From assembly GCA_025345505.1 (NCBI GenBank), contig JANVCC010000020.1, positions 52,129,523-52,193,522 of the forward strand: a stretch of DNA of 64,000 nucleotides. Direction: 5' to 3'. Under the pieces are notes generated by a model. The model was not told the origin of the DNA. It worked only from the letters and a program-made list of their open reading frames with translations, and did not search any database. Position numbers and translations under genes: made by a program. Shown here in pieces: positions 13,254 through 26,166 of the stretch. The number at the start of each line of letters is the position of its first letter. Position 1 is the first letter of the stretch. Source of the stretch: Todiramphus chloris collaris (Eukaryota > Chordata > Aves > Coraciiformes > Alcedinidae).

Positions 13254-13277
13254 CCCACTGACTTCAATTGACAGTTT
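13254..13277. repeat. Fragment related to the 3613-3660 palindrome
   Basis: It contains CCCACTGACTTCAATTGACA, sharing the TGACTTCAA core with the inverted repeat at 3613-3660, but without a matching partner arm. It is probably a decayed copy of the same old repeat. Confidence 0.35.
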
Positions 13278-16200
13278 CTAATAAAATGAAAACATCCAAT
13301 CCTCATGTTCAGTGTGCGAATTAAATAGGAATATGACAGAAAAGCATTTTATTCAGGTGCTATTTAAGCTTATCTTCTCTTTAATAGCAATAGAATCAGC
13401 ACATTCCCATTGCTTTGCAATGCTCTGTAGCCCTTTATTTAACAACTGTTAAGTTCTTAATGTTCGTAATCTTAAAATATTATTTAATATATTTGTTACT
13501 GTCAGAAATACTGGTTCCTAGCAGTAACCAAAACTTGAAACATTACAAGGTGAAACATTTTGGAGCTATAGGAGGCTTTGGAAAAATCAACCAAATTTCT
13601 TTTTTAAGCTTTGTAAACTGAGCAATGGTTAAATGGACGATATGCTTTGATAGGATGTGTAACCTGAGTGCGTTTTCTTAGTCAAAGACCTTTTTTGTGG
13701 TGGGTGCTAATTTCATTTTTATTGTAACAGCTAAATTACAAACCTAGGACACAATTCACATTATGTTTCTGTGCAAACCCTAGTTAGGGTATGAATTGTC
13801 AGGATGACAATAACAAGTAGAGCATGTACTTTTTGTGTTAAATCTTCATTGGCCTCTGGCTGCAAAGGGAACACGAATATTAATTCCTGAAAGAGTAAGC
13901 TGCTCAATGAGAAGTAAACATAGAGCTTGCCAGAAAGTCCAGCAAGTTTTGGAGGTAGAAGGGGACAAAATGCTGTTGGTAAGTGGAGTCAGTGGTATGG
14001 AGTGATTTCAGATTAAATTTGTTTTCTCTATTTATTACATACAAGGCAGTACAAACAGAAAATTATTCTCCAGTAGAAAAAAAAGAACCACAATTATAGA
14101 ATATGGGTGAAAAGACAGTCGTCAAATTAATCTAATTCTGCACAACACAGAGTTCATTCCCTATCAGGAGAATTCTGGAAACTGGCTGGATTTCAAGCTA
14201 TGTTTTAATGCAACTTTTTGGCTGCCTGCCTTCTCAGAAAGTCAAGGGTCAGTGCTCAATAACGGAGTATAAATACAGTCAGTGCAGTAGGCCTTCATTT
14301 CATCATGCAGAACCAGTTTTTAGTTTGATGGTATCACTGTTGCACACTTCTAATTGAAACCGTTGTGAGAAACACTGACATAAACCTCATTTATTATTTT
14401 GGTTTTCCTGTAAGCTTATAATGCCGGCTTTCTTTGATATTGCTGTGATCACCAGCACTAATATTCAAACATAGCTGTATCCCCAACTTTGGGAATTGGG
14501 ATAAGAATTACCTTTTGATGATTAAAACCAGAGTACCAGAGAGTACCAGTGTATTCATCAGCCTGTTAATCAAATGCTTCTGCTGCTGCCAGTTGTTACA
14601 GAGATTTAATAGGTTTAACATGGGGCTGTGGCAGAACCCCAGCAGACCTTGCTTCTCTTCCTGAATCTAAATACTCATCCTAGAAAACAGACCTGATATT
14701 TATTCTTTAGTGATCACTTTCCCCTGCTCCCCAAGAAATAGGACGGAACCTCTAGAGTATGTTAAACATTTTCCTGAATAATAAATAAATAAAAGTATTT
14801 TTAAAATAACAAAATCTTTCCTTGAATGTCTGCTTTTCTGCCTTGTTGAAATTAACAACTCCAATTAATAAATCATCTCTAGAAGATAATTGTATGTTTT
14901 GTAAAGAGATTTTTCCCTTGCAACAAACTTGGAATCTCAGGACTGATGCAATATAAATAGCTGAGTTTTGTGTTCACTTCTGGGTCTCGTCCTTTTTTAA
15001 ACCAATCTTGCTGTATTCAGGGCAGATCTGATTATTCCCTTTACTTTTTAATACTAATGTGGTAGTTAACATGTTTGTCAGCTCCCATTGCTTCCTCTTG
15101 ACTTGCTAAATATGATTTAAGATACTAAAATCCACCTGTAGCTCATACCCATTTCAAGTGAAAAGGATGGTGGACACTCCCTGATGGAAAAGTAAATTTC
15201 CAGATTTCTTTTTACATGCCGAGTGTCTTGTTAAATATTTGACTGTTCTCAATGTTTAATCACTTAGGTTTTTCAAAGACAGGCAAAAGAAAAAAAAGCT
15301 GGCAAACCTTTTGTTTGTTTATAAGTAGTAGGCTCAGGTAGGGTGATTATATGTTGTGTCAGTAGCAGCTCGAAAGGAATGTTTGGGAAGACTCTGAAAT
15401 GTAAATTTGATGAACAGCCTACTAGGAGGGAACAAAGATGGGGATTATAGGAGAGAATTTGCAAGCAAAGACAGATTAGAGGGACTTTGTTTTTCTCATT
15501 AGTTTCTGTTCCTTCAGGAGATCAGCTACAAATCACCCGAAAAACTCAAGAGTCCACTTGTAGTCTCTGTGTGCTTGAAACTGTGTTGGGTTTTTTTCCT
15601 TCCCACCCCTCCTTTCAATACCAGACTAATTGGAAAGAAAAAGTCTATCTGCTGTGTGCATGCTGGTGGGTAGTATAGGTCTGTGCACTATATATAACAC
15701 TCTCTTTTTTTAGCAGAGTTTTCCAATATTGTTACTGTTCCTCTATGGGGAAAACTGGGCCCAAACTGCTCTGGCTTGCATGAGCTCAGACACTATCTGA
15801 GAAAGCATATTTTTCTGAAGTTTCTGTAATAAATGGCTAGGAAAATACATACTGATGTGAATTTCATGGATGGACTCGGTTTCTTACTGAGTGAAAAGCC
15901 TTCAGCAAAGATCCCCAACATTTATAGGCAGTGCTACATCTATTTTCTAGGAAGTGTTGTAAGCAGCTTAGTTAACTGTGTGAGGAAGGAATTTTGCTTC
16001 TAGCTTTAAGGAGCTGTAGAAATCTTCTCTTTGGGCACAGAAAACCCACCAGGCCTGAAATCTCCTTTCCGGCTCAGTGTAGTGATCAGGCAAAGCCCCA
16101 TGTCGATCACCAAGGAACACCCAATTACAGCACAAATTTCCTAATTCCGTCAAAAGTAATTTATCCAATGGCTTGGCTAGCAGGGTAATTGCAGCTTGAG

Positions 16201-19200
16201 ATTCGCATTAGATAATCTGAGCAGACAGGTGGAACAAATTAAAGAAAAAACATGGTGGAGTGTGTTGTGTTGGTGGAGCATAGCTTGCCCCTGCCTCGTT
16301 TCCCTTCCAACACCAGTCTGAATTTCTTTGGACCCTTTGAGCCTCATAGTCTGTTTTGCACTATTCCCAATTTCACTTGGCAAGTACTTTTTTTGGGATT
16401 CCTCCAAACCTAATCTGTAGGGAGACAGGGGCTTTCAGTTTATTTCATTGGGTTTTTTTTTTTTTTTTAAATGACTGACATGTGCTGGCGTGTGATGTCC
16501 CCTTGCTCTGTCCCTTGGGTTCTCATTCTGTGCTGAGACCATAATCTTCCATCACCATAGAAATTGCAAATTCCTTATTATGTGCTTACTGTAGGACCTG
16601 CCAGAATGAGAAGTTCCGTTTTGAAATCGCACATTGATGAGTTTCCTGTGGATTGTGTTCTGCAACAATCCCTATTCTGATTTGATTTTATTTTATTTTC
16701 TGCACGCTTGTTTTAACACCAAATGCCATTTGTGTGGAAGATGAAGATCTGTTGTGCTGTGCAACACATACATTCGCAACACTTCTCATGTCTTGTTGTA
16801 CTTGGACATATGCAAGATAACTCAAGTTCTGTTCACTAAAAAGCACTTATTTTGAGCAAGCTTTGAAATTTGTGAGACATAATTAACTTTTTTAGGTTTC
16901 TGTGTTATCAAATTAGTGCAGCTGAATTTGCTATAAATGCAAATGAAGTTTCTATTGTAAGATACGTAGTAATTCAACTTAGTATTTCAATTCTCTGCTT
17001 TGCATTTGGCTTTGTAATGTAAGAAATAATGAATACATGATAGCATCGGGTGGTTAGGCATAGCCAGAGGTAATATAAAGGCCAACTGAAGTATTTGTTA
17101 GTGGGAAACTAAGTATTTCAATCTTTCCTTGACTGAAGAACACAGAGCAGCATGATTTATGTCTTAAGGGACTATAGTTTAGCTCACAGTGGACATCAGA
17201 CTCTACTATTTTTTCCCTATGATATGTTGTCTGTGTATTACCTTGTTACATTGTTTGCACTATGCAATCTGAGATTAGTAAATAAACTATTGCTCTCATT
17301 AGAGAAATACAACTTAATAAAAAGTAAAGATTTCACACAGGTTGATAGATCCGTATTGAAATCAGTTTAACATTCCAGTCCTTGCATGCTTAACTTTTGA
17401 TGGTTTAAATGAAACAATGTTCTTTGCACACACACACAAAGCTTACAGCAAGATTGGTGTTTTGGCTCCTTGTGCTCAAAATAACCCCCTTCTTTATTCA
17501 AGATAAATAAGGTTGGCTTTCAGTAAAAGAGAAAAAAAAAAGAAAAGAAAAAGAAAAATCCATGAAGATACTAGCTGGTGAGAAAAAGAGAATAAACATG
17601 TCATTAGGTATTCAAAAACATTAGCCATAGTTTGCCTTAAGCATTGTCATTCACTTTCTTTTCTGTTGCAAAAGTTCTGTTGCATCTATCGTATAGACTT
17701 CCTGCCTGCAAATTATACTTTTTGCTGATAATAGTCACGGATTCATGAAATCTTCAAGGAAGAGACCTATTTGCAGGCACTGTTGGAAGACTTCAGTATT
17801 CCATTTAAAAGCAAAACCTAAACAAGTAATTGCAGAATATGATAACATAGTAATTTACACTGAGTACAAATTTGGTTAGATGCCCTTTCTTTGACCATTA
17901 AATCCTAATTTTGGATCTAGATTGTTCATAATGCAATATTTAGCAGCCTGCTGTCACATGGCATGGTGTTTGTAAGAGAAGCCCAGGGCGGGGTCAGGAC
18001 TTAGATGCAGAGCTCATAACTATAGCAGTGTTATTTGGTTTTTAAGGGTGTTGTGGAATTTCCACTACATCTACAGTGCTACCAGAATGCTACCAGGCAC
18101 TGAACTTGCAATGGCACCATCTTTTTACATGTCTGAATTGTCGTGGATCTCCCTGTCTTCAGTGACTTGACATTTTTCTCCATATGAGAACACTGTTACA
18201 GTTGTATTTGTAAACTCTTCTTGGGATTTCAATTTGCCCTTCAGGATGGAGAATAACTGGCCAACTTTTTCAAAAAAGCCGTTTTGAGGTATGGAACAAC
18301 CCTCTTCTCTGCATGTTGGGATCTTTCAGAGTAAACCAGCATTATAATCAAAGATCATGATCATTCTGCCAGCTGCACTGACAGGGTTTTGGGAATCTTA
18401 GCATCTGTTGTCTAATTCTTCCCAATAGTTTTGGCATCGAGCACAACTCTGTATTGAGCAGAAGCATAGTGCAAGACACAGATAAACTGAAATTGTGAGC
18501 CACACAGAGGGCCTTGCATCTAACTCATGGCAGTGCTGTCAAGGTCTTGCTATAGTCATTATTTGTTCCACTTGTTCACAAAATAAATGGTCTTAACTTC
18601 AATCCATCTGTGCTGGAAATGTCCACAAAACTTCCTCCAATGTGGGCAGGACAACAAGCTCTGCATTTGCACTGAGGCACCTGGTTCTCCACATTTGCCA
18701 TTCATGTCAGTACTTTGAGTTTCAAAATGACAATAAAAAGTCTGCTCCTGACAGCAGGTGGGTTCATTCTTTGGTAGAGCTTGAGAAGTTCTGGAGTCCA
18801 TGAAGGTGGTTGGATAGGGTGTGGGGTTGTTTCAAAGTGGTTTTGCTAAAATTGGTGCCACTGGTTCACAGGGGTTTGGTTGTAATACAAAACTGGTCAA
18901 TAACTACCACTCTGAAATCTTGTGCTGAAGGAAGTACTATCTTGTTTGGCTTATTTTTATAGTAGGAAATATTATTTCTTTTCCCAAAATACTATTCAGG
19001 TTCTTTCAAAGAGATGGCCAAACGATGGAGAAGGGGGAATGATATCTTCAAAGACAGGATAGCATAAATACCTGTTTCTACTGGAAGTCAACAGATGTTT
19101 AGGTCTTCCCCAATACCAGATGTTTTTGCAAATGCCTCACTGATGTTGGAGAGGGAGAAATCCAGTTCCAAGTGGCACATGTTCACAAGGTAAACACGTG

Positions 19201-22174
19201 AATACATGCAGAGAGCCCTCAAAGCCAATGACATCTGGCAAAAATGCTGCCATAAAGCCAAGGAGTAATTGGTACAGAACTGAGCTGAGACTCTGGTGCT
19301 TCAAGTGATCCCAGCTGGGTTGTGGGCATGAGAATAAAGGAAAACATTTTCTGTCACTGGTCATTCATTCTCTGATCCAGTAAAATGCTTCAGTCCTTCT
19401 GCAAGTGCTGAAGTTCATGATTAAAAGTGCTCCTTAAAATGAAGGAAAGAAACTCTTCTCTTTTGTGGTTTGTTTTTTTGGTTTGGTTTGGGTTTTTTAG
19501 GCACATCAACTTTTTTTATTTTTATGATGGTATTTTCAAATGCTTAATGTGTTTACCTTACTGGCAAACTTTCATGCACCACATGGTCAGTCCCTGCTGT
19601 CTGAACCCTGTAATTAAACATCTGTCAACCCTGTAACCATGCCATCATCTTTAGAATAGTGTTCTCTTCTAGGTGCTTAAAATCTTTTATCTTTAAACCT
19701 TGTTCTTCTGTGTAGTTCTGCTTCTCATGATGAAATTGCCATTTATTTACAATAATTATTTACAATAATATTGTTCTACAGTATTGCTCTGAAGTGAGCA
19801 GAAGTGCGTAAGAATTTTAAAAGTTTTTCTAAACATCCTCAATATATGTAGTCTATAAATAAATATAATAAATCAGATGATGGATATCACGTTGATCATG
19901 ATTCATTCAGTTGGCAACTGAGAGTCTGATTCTTGGTAAGTGGTGGAAATGCTCTAATACTAGTGTTTGATAAGAGAAAAACTATTTGTTTATCACTGGG
20001 TTTAATAAAACCAGTTTGACTTTTATCAGGGCGACCAGTCCAGTGCTGTTAATCACGTCAAGCTTCTGTGATCTATGTTTAGTCTAACACTTTCTTGATG
20101 TTAAGGCTTATCATCTATTCAAAACCACAGTGGTTCAAGGGTGGGTATTAAATTCCTAGATGGATCTGAATGATGTGGTTTGCTACAGTTGAACTGCTCA
20201 AAAGCACCAGAACTGGTACAAAAATGCTTCTCTCCAGAAACCATTTTTATTAATACACAGTCCACAAAGGTGTGGGATGTGGTTTGCTTTATTTTATTTT
20301 TAAAATAGTATGAAACCAATGTCAAAATGAAATTCAATATTAAGTTTAAAATCCAGTTAAGTACTGAACAGTGGCACTGGCAGACACTTGTATTTGCATC
20401 TGATTGACTCTAGTCAAATTTAAATGAAAAGACCTGGCTATGTGCTCTGCTGGATGCATGTCTTTATTGACAGTTGGGCATCTATTTCAGTACGTGAATG
20501 AAATCTGTGGAACTGATTGGTTTCCATGTTACTCAAAGTGTCTAATAGTATTTTTTTTCTGTACATATGAGCAAAAAAAATAGTAATAGATTTTTTCTTT
20601 TAGTTGTTTTGGTATACAAATGCTTTTTCAACTAATTGGATTAATTTTTTGAATTCTAAATCTGTGAAAAGAAACAATGTTTTAAGATGTGTAACCCTAC
20701 TGGTTTCAAAGCATCAAAGAAAAACAATATTGTGCCTGATTCCTGCCCTTCTTTTACCTCAGCACCGTTAGCTTTATTTCCTTCATGACAGCTTTTTGGA
20801 TTAATGTGGCTAAAGAGCTGGTGAAAAACAACAGAGAATCAGACCCAGATTGTGGGTGGCAGCTGATCTTACGGTGGCAGCTTCCAGAGAGTTGGTTGTA
20901 CTTGGTGTCACTGCTGAGTCTTGGTGGCCTGGGTTGCGCCACGCAGTGAGGCGATTTTACCTTGACGTGCCAGCCAGGGAATTACTCTGTGGAGGTATTA
21001 ACTCAGTGAAGAGAATTGACCTCCTGCTCTTTAGCAGGAATATCAAGTCACTGGATAATAGTATTGTGTGCTTCCACTAACAAGGAGGTTGATTTAAAGT
21101 CTTATCAGTTGATGTTCCCACGTGGACCTGTGCCAAGGAGCCTTCGTTGAGAAAACTACCAAGCTAAAATGGAAATAATATGCGCGAGGGGGGAATAGCA
21201 GCCGTATAAAAATATTCATAATGGTTTGTGTTTAAATAACACACTGCAGCATCTTTTGGCGGATGCTTGCTGTGGGTAATAAAGCAAACACATTAGGGTT
21301 AACTGTTGCAGATAAAGGTTATATGCCCATGAAGCAAACCCTTCTGTCCTTTAAGTAACTTATTACGTGGCTGTGCCTCACGGATGCAATCTCGCTCCTT
21401 TACTTCACATGGCACCATTCAGCCCTTGGGAGCAGAGATCCATCTTCGCAATTAAATGGGAATTAAAATGGTGCTGTGAGTGTGCCATCCCTTTCGCAGG
21501 TCACCAGACGGCTGCAGCAGAGCTATAGTGATGGAAGCAGGGCAGCTTGGTGGGCAAGTCCTTCAGAGGAGCTAGCCAGTGTGGCAGCTGCTGTTTTCAT
21601 TGAAGGCGGGTCTGTATGTAACAGCATCCCATATTGGAGAAAACACGTGGATCTTGGTTTATATTCGATGCTGTTTGGTGCACCAAAAGCTGTATTGTTT
21701 GTCCAGCTGGTTTTACTGAGTGCACTGGTGTAGGACCCAGTGGGGCAAACCTCTACTGCATGTAAGGATCAGATTAATTGTGGCTATAGAAGTGTAGGTT
21801 TCTTCTTTTCGCCTACTGTTGCTTCTCATGTGCTTGGGTAGGCAGTGACTATTCTGATGGCCATGCACTTTTTCAGCATGTTGCCTAGTTTCTGACTTAG
21901 TTGCTTAAAGAATATAATAGCTTGCTTCAAGCCAACAAATAGTTCAACAAGTAGCTGTGTTAATATTCACTTTCATTTTCACTCCTTCCCTTTAACCTCT
22001 CACTCCCCTTGTTCTCTCACTTTCATGTAGCTTTGTTATAGTTCTGTACATTTGTAATCTAGTAATAGACAGGTAGTAGCTATTCTCAAATATTTCCTAA
22101 CATGGTATGTCATTGTTGCCCACCTGTTATTGCAGGGATAGCAAGGATAGACAGCAAATAGCAACTTGCTGATG

Positions 22175-22260
22175 ACATAGAATCGTATAGGTTGGAAAAG
22201 ACCTTTAAGATCACCAAAACCTTTAAGGTCATCACAGTCCTCTGCATGCATATTTGCAGA
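22175..22260 (-). mobile_element. CR1 3'-end fragment
   Basis: CATAGAATCGTATAGGTTGG followed by AAAAGACCTTTAAGATCA is the reverse complement of a CR1 tail. Only about 40-85 bp can be recognised. A partial duplication of ACCTTTAAG-TCA (22201 and 22219) lies inside it. Confidence 0.75.
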
Positions 22261-22477
22261 GAGGCAGAGGTAGACGTCCTGTTCAAGCCTTGAGCAAAAC
22301 CAGCAGCTCTCAATTGCTCACTCTCCTTCGTTCATCTTCTGTAAAGTACTGATACAAAAGCCCATTCCTCGGCTAATCTCCATACACGCCCTATATTAGA
22401 TTTTGTAACTGCTCTATAATTTTACAAGAACTAACAGATCATCAGACAACAGTAATCCATGTGCTGTTTCTTTCCAG

Positions 22478-22622
22478 TTGGCTACACGCTGCAGTCATAC
22501 AGCGTGAGTATCATAAAGCTTTTAACAGGCTAATGGAAGAGAAAAAGGAGCAGCAAGAAAATGCGCCTAAAATGCTCCGAGTGCAACAGAAGTACACCTT
22601 ACCCCAGTGCTGCGAGGGGTAA
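22478..22622 (+). CDS. Candidate terminal coding exon, unknown gene
   Basis: A good acceptor (CTGTTTCTTTCCAG, ending 22477) precedes 47 open codons and a TAA stop at 22620-22622. The peptide starts WLHAAVIQREYHKAFNRL and continues with a charged, helix-like stretch rich in E, K and Q, ending in LPQCCEG; the composition looks like real protein rather than translated AT-rich noise. A variant poly-A signal ATTAAA lies at 22797-22802. The frame is also open upstream of the acceptor to about 22375 without an ATG. The exon would start after two bases of a codon, which does not fit the phase of the MACROD2 intron (one base), so it would have to belong to another transcript or be a fossil. I do not recognise the protein. 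Chance is a serious alternative. Confidence 0.25.
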
Positions 22623-24811
22623 AATACTGCACCTTTCAGCACATAATCTGGAATCCCATTATCACCGAACCGTAAACTGAATTATTGGTGACGTCCAGGC
22701 TGGATTATTCCATCTACTTTTTGTACCATATATCCAAAAGTTGACACTTAATTATGTTGTCCCACAGTAGATCAAGTTTTACAACAGCAACAAAAGATTA
22801 AAACGGTTTTGTATTGGGGACATTCAGAGGATAAACAGCAGTGCTGTATTCTAGGAGGGAGTGGCAGTCAGCTGCATTGCCATCTGGGAGAGGAATATTG
22901 AAGTGCTATTAATATTTAAACCTTTTAGATTTTACTATTTTATTTTTTTTTTAGTGTTGGTAGCATTCCTAAAAAAAACCTGTTATAACTCTCTAGTAAA
23001 TTTTGGTGTCAAAGAATGCTGCTAATAGTGTTAAAGCAACTATTAACATGGGCAGTGCTATAATCTCATTTGCTTTTAAGGCATCTTCTTCAAACACTAT
23101 AGTGTGGCGAGAGTAACAGATCAGATTAGGTTGTGTGTGCAGTAATAAATGTTGTTGCATAAACAGTCTCCATTTGACACAGAAGAGGACAGTGCAGACT
23201 CTCCCTTCTCTATCTCAGCAGAGCTTATCCATATTTATTTCAGCTAATCTTTTGATTCAATGTGGTAATCACTTAAATATCCTAATTGGCTAATTTTATT
23301 ATTATATTCACTGCTAATGTGCTAATTGTTTTATTTCTGGGGAAGCTGTACAAAATGCTGCTAAATATTGATTTATTTATCTTCTGCTCCATTTATTTTT
23401 ATTAAAACACGTCTCGATTTAATTCTATATTTTAGAAAATTGTTACCATACATAAGTATGTTAGTGAAGAAGGATAGGGGCAGAGTGAAAAGGGGAGAGG
23501 CACCATTTTCCAGAAGAGATATGAATACAAGGTAGAAATTTGGTGTTTAAATTAATTTGTTCTGCAGTCAAAACATGTCTGGCAGCATTTCATTCATCTA
23601 GTTTCCTTGCCATAAAATGCAAAAATAAAAAGCCAATCAGTACAAACTCTCTAGGGTTTTAGTGTCCTGGTTTCTGGTCAACAAGACCAAATTGCATCTT
23701 TACTTTCTTGACAGCATCATCCCTTTGAAAAGGCTCGTATAGCTGTGCCTAATTGCTGAGTGTCTTTCTGCAGAGCCCTGAGCTATGACAGGGAATGAGT
23801 TCCCCAGAGCAAGGATGCTTTTCTTTGGGGGAAAGCTGAGGAGGAACAGCTTCTCATCAAGATGATACCAGGTTGGAGGTATAGAAACTTCTAAGTCCCA
23901 TCTGGGAACAGTTCCTTCCATTACAGGCAGAAAATTCACATAGCAACACTGTTTTATCAGCTTGTTTGCTACCCTAATTATTGTAATGGCTGTGTTAGTT
24001 ACTCCATAGGCCAGTGCTGACACTTCTAGGGGTCAAAAGCAAGTAAACCCTAAAGAAATGCTGCAGTTGTATTTTCGCCTGCTAGCTTATTCCCACTGAA
24101 GTTCCAGAAACACTGCATGGAAATAGGATGATGCATATGCTTAAAATTCAGACTGCTGAATGTAGGTCTGTACCATTTCCGCCTTTTGAATTTACTGGGT
24201 CAAAAGTCGCTGTCTTCAGTCTCCTAAATCGTAGCTGATTCTTGAACTTTATTGGAGCATTCAGCTTGCAGTATTTGCAGGTGTTCATGGATTTGTACGT
24301 AGGTTTTTCCTTTGTTCAGGGCTGCTAGTGACTATCAATGTAGTTCATGGTTTGTTCTTTACTCTTTCTGATACGGGGGAGAAAAAAAGTGTTCTGACTT
24401 CTGTAACTTCTCTCTGTTTTGTTGCAACACATCCTTGACTCTACACATACCTAATTTATAAGTAATCCAGATCTTTGCATTTTGAACTTTCCTTTTAGTC
24501 CTGGAAGTAAGGAAGGAATTTGAATTCATTGAAACCATAGGAACCACTAAATAATCAAAGCATTTGGGAGGGTCAGCTGTATGAAGACTAGACTTGAATA
24601 TCCAAATAGCACTGAGCACTCTTATCAAACACTCTCTTCCTTTAGAAGTTTTGAAAATAGAGGAAAAAAAAATAATAAAAAGGAAGCCTCCGTTAATGAG
24701 AAGTTTTATTTGACAATTTAATTACTTATTGGTTAAATGATGGGGTTTTTTAAGAGTGCTACCTGTTTTCCAATCATAGCACAGCTGATGCATACTCTTG
24801 ACATGACCAGA
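22623..24811. other. Intronic sequence, possible conserved AT-rich elements
   Basis: Unique sequence. The section 23230-23420 is dense in homeodomain-type TAATTG/CTAATT cores and looks like a conserved non-coding element. No domain was seen in the open frames. Confidence 0.45.
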
Positions 24812-26166
24812 TAACTATTATAGGCTGGTCAACCTCATCTCCATTCCTGGAAAGGTGATGGAGCAGCTTGTTCTTGCCACCATCTCAAAGCATATTGAGG
24901 AAAGGAGGCTTATCACGAGTAGTCAACATGGATTCAACAAAGGGAAGTCATGCTTGACTAATCTGATAGCCTTTTATGATGGCACAACTAGATGGATGGG
25001 TGAAGGGAAGGCAGTAGATGTGGTATATATTGACTTCAGCAGGGCTTTTGATACTGTCTCCCACAATACCCTCGTAGCTAAGCTTAAGAAGTGTGGCTTG
25101 GACGGTTGTGTGGTGAGATGGATTGCAAACTGGTTGAAGGACAGAGCCCAGAGAGTTGTGGTCAGTGGAGCAAAGTCTAGTTGGAGGCCTGTGGGTAGTG
25201 GTGTTCCCCAGGGGTCGTTCCTGCATCCAGTGCTGTTCAATATATTCATTGGTGACCTGGACGAAGGAATAGAGTGTACCTCCAGCAAGTTTGCTGATGA
25301 TACAAAACTGGGAGGAGTGGCTGACACTCCAGAAGGCTGTGCTGCCATTCAGCGTGACCTGGACAGGCTGGAAAGCTGGGTGGGGATAAACCTAATGAAG
25401 TTCAATAAGGGCAAGTGTAAAGTGCTGCATCTGGGGAAGAAAAACCCCATTTATCAGTACAGGTTGGGGGCTGATCTGTTGGAGAGCAGCTATGGGGAAA
25501 AAGATCTAGGAGTCATGGTGGACAAGAGGATGGTCATGAGCGAACAATGTGCCCTTGTGGCCAAGAAGGCCAATGGCATCCTGGGTTGCATTAAGAAGAG
25601 AATGGCCAGCAGGTCGAGGGAGGTTATCCGACCCTTCTACCCTGCACTGGTGAGGCCCCACCTGGAGTACTGTATCCAGTTCTGGCAACCACAGTTCAAG
25701 AAAGACAGGGAGCTACTGGAGGGAGTCCAGCACGGAGACACTAGGATGATTAAGGGAGTGAAGCATCTCCCTTATGAGGAGAGGCTGAGAGAGCTGGGTC
25801 TTTTTAGCCTGGAGGAGACTGAGGGGTGCCCTTATTAATGTCTATAAATATGTAATTGGCAAGTGTAGGGAGGATGGAGCCAGGCTCTTCTCAGTGACAT
25901 CCAGTGATAGGACAAGGGGTAATGGTTACAAGCTGGAGCATAGGAGGTTTCGGGTAAACATAAGGAAACATTTTTTCACAGTGAGGGTGACAAGAGCACT
26001 GGCACAGGCACCCCAGAGGGGTTGTAGAGTCTCCTTCTCTGGAGACATTTAAAACCCACCTGGACACGTTCCTGTGTGACGTGCTCTTGGTGATCCTGTT
26101 CTAGCAGGGGGGTTGGACTAGATGATCTTTCGAGGTCCCTTCCAACCCCTAACGTTCTGTGATTGT
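24812..26166 (+). mobile_element. CR1 LINE, 5'-truncated, longest copy
   Basis: It begins within ORF2 (TATTATAGGCTGGTCAACC, encoding [13 protein letters not shown]) and runs to a CR1 3' end (GATGATCTTTCGAGGTCCC, then TTCTGTGATTGT). The ORF2 fragment is unusually well preserved and includes [30 protein letters not shown] and the catalytic FADD. A deletion near 25825 removes part of the region after LFSLEETEG, after which coding continues out of frame through a recognisable [14 protein letters not shown] stretch. It appears younger than the copies at 7561 and 51545 and belongs to a different subfamily from the copy at 9964, judging by its longer 3' segment. Confidence 0.95.
24855..25838 (+). 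pseudogene. CR1 ORF2 reverse-transcriptase remnant, 327 codons open
   Basis: This open frame covers fingers, palm and thumb of the CR1 reverse transcriptase. [16 protein letters not shown] carries the first catalytic aspartate region and [11 protein letters not shown] the second. [14 protein letters not shown] has a His-Pro where most copies have Gly-Pro, a likely decay mutation. The endonuclease half is missing because of 5' truncation, so this could not act alone. The frame ends at 25838 through an indel near 25825. Confidence 0.9.

Larger units (their letters stand above)
11195..22174. other. Intronic sequence without recognised genes
   Basis: Eleven kilobases of unique AT-rich DNA. Contents noted: an (AT)11 microsatellite, a T/G-rich block at 13126-13243, a poly-T tract near 16451, a purine-rich A/G tract at 17528-17560, and a 12-bp near-tandem repeat near 19743-19768. 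No CR1 signature, no recognisable domain in any open frame and no tRNA-like structure was seen. A conserved-looking block at 21160-21310 is discussed among the findings. Confidence 0.55.
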
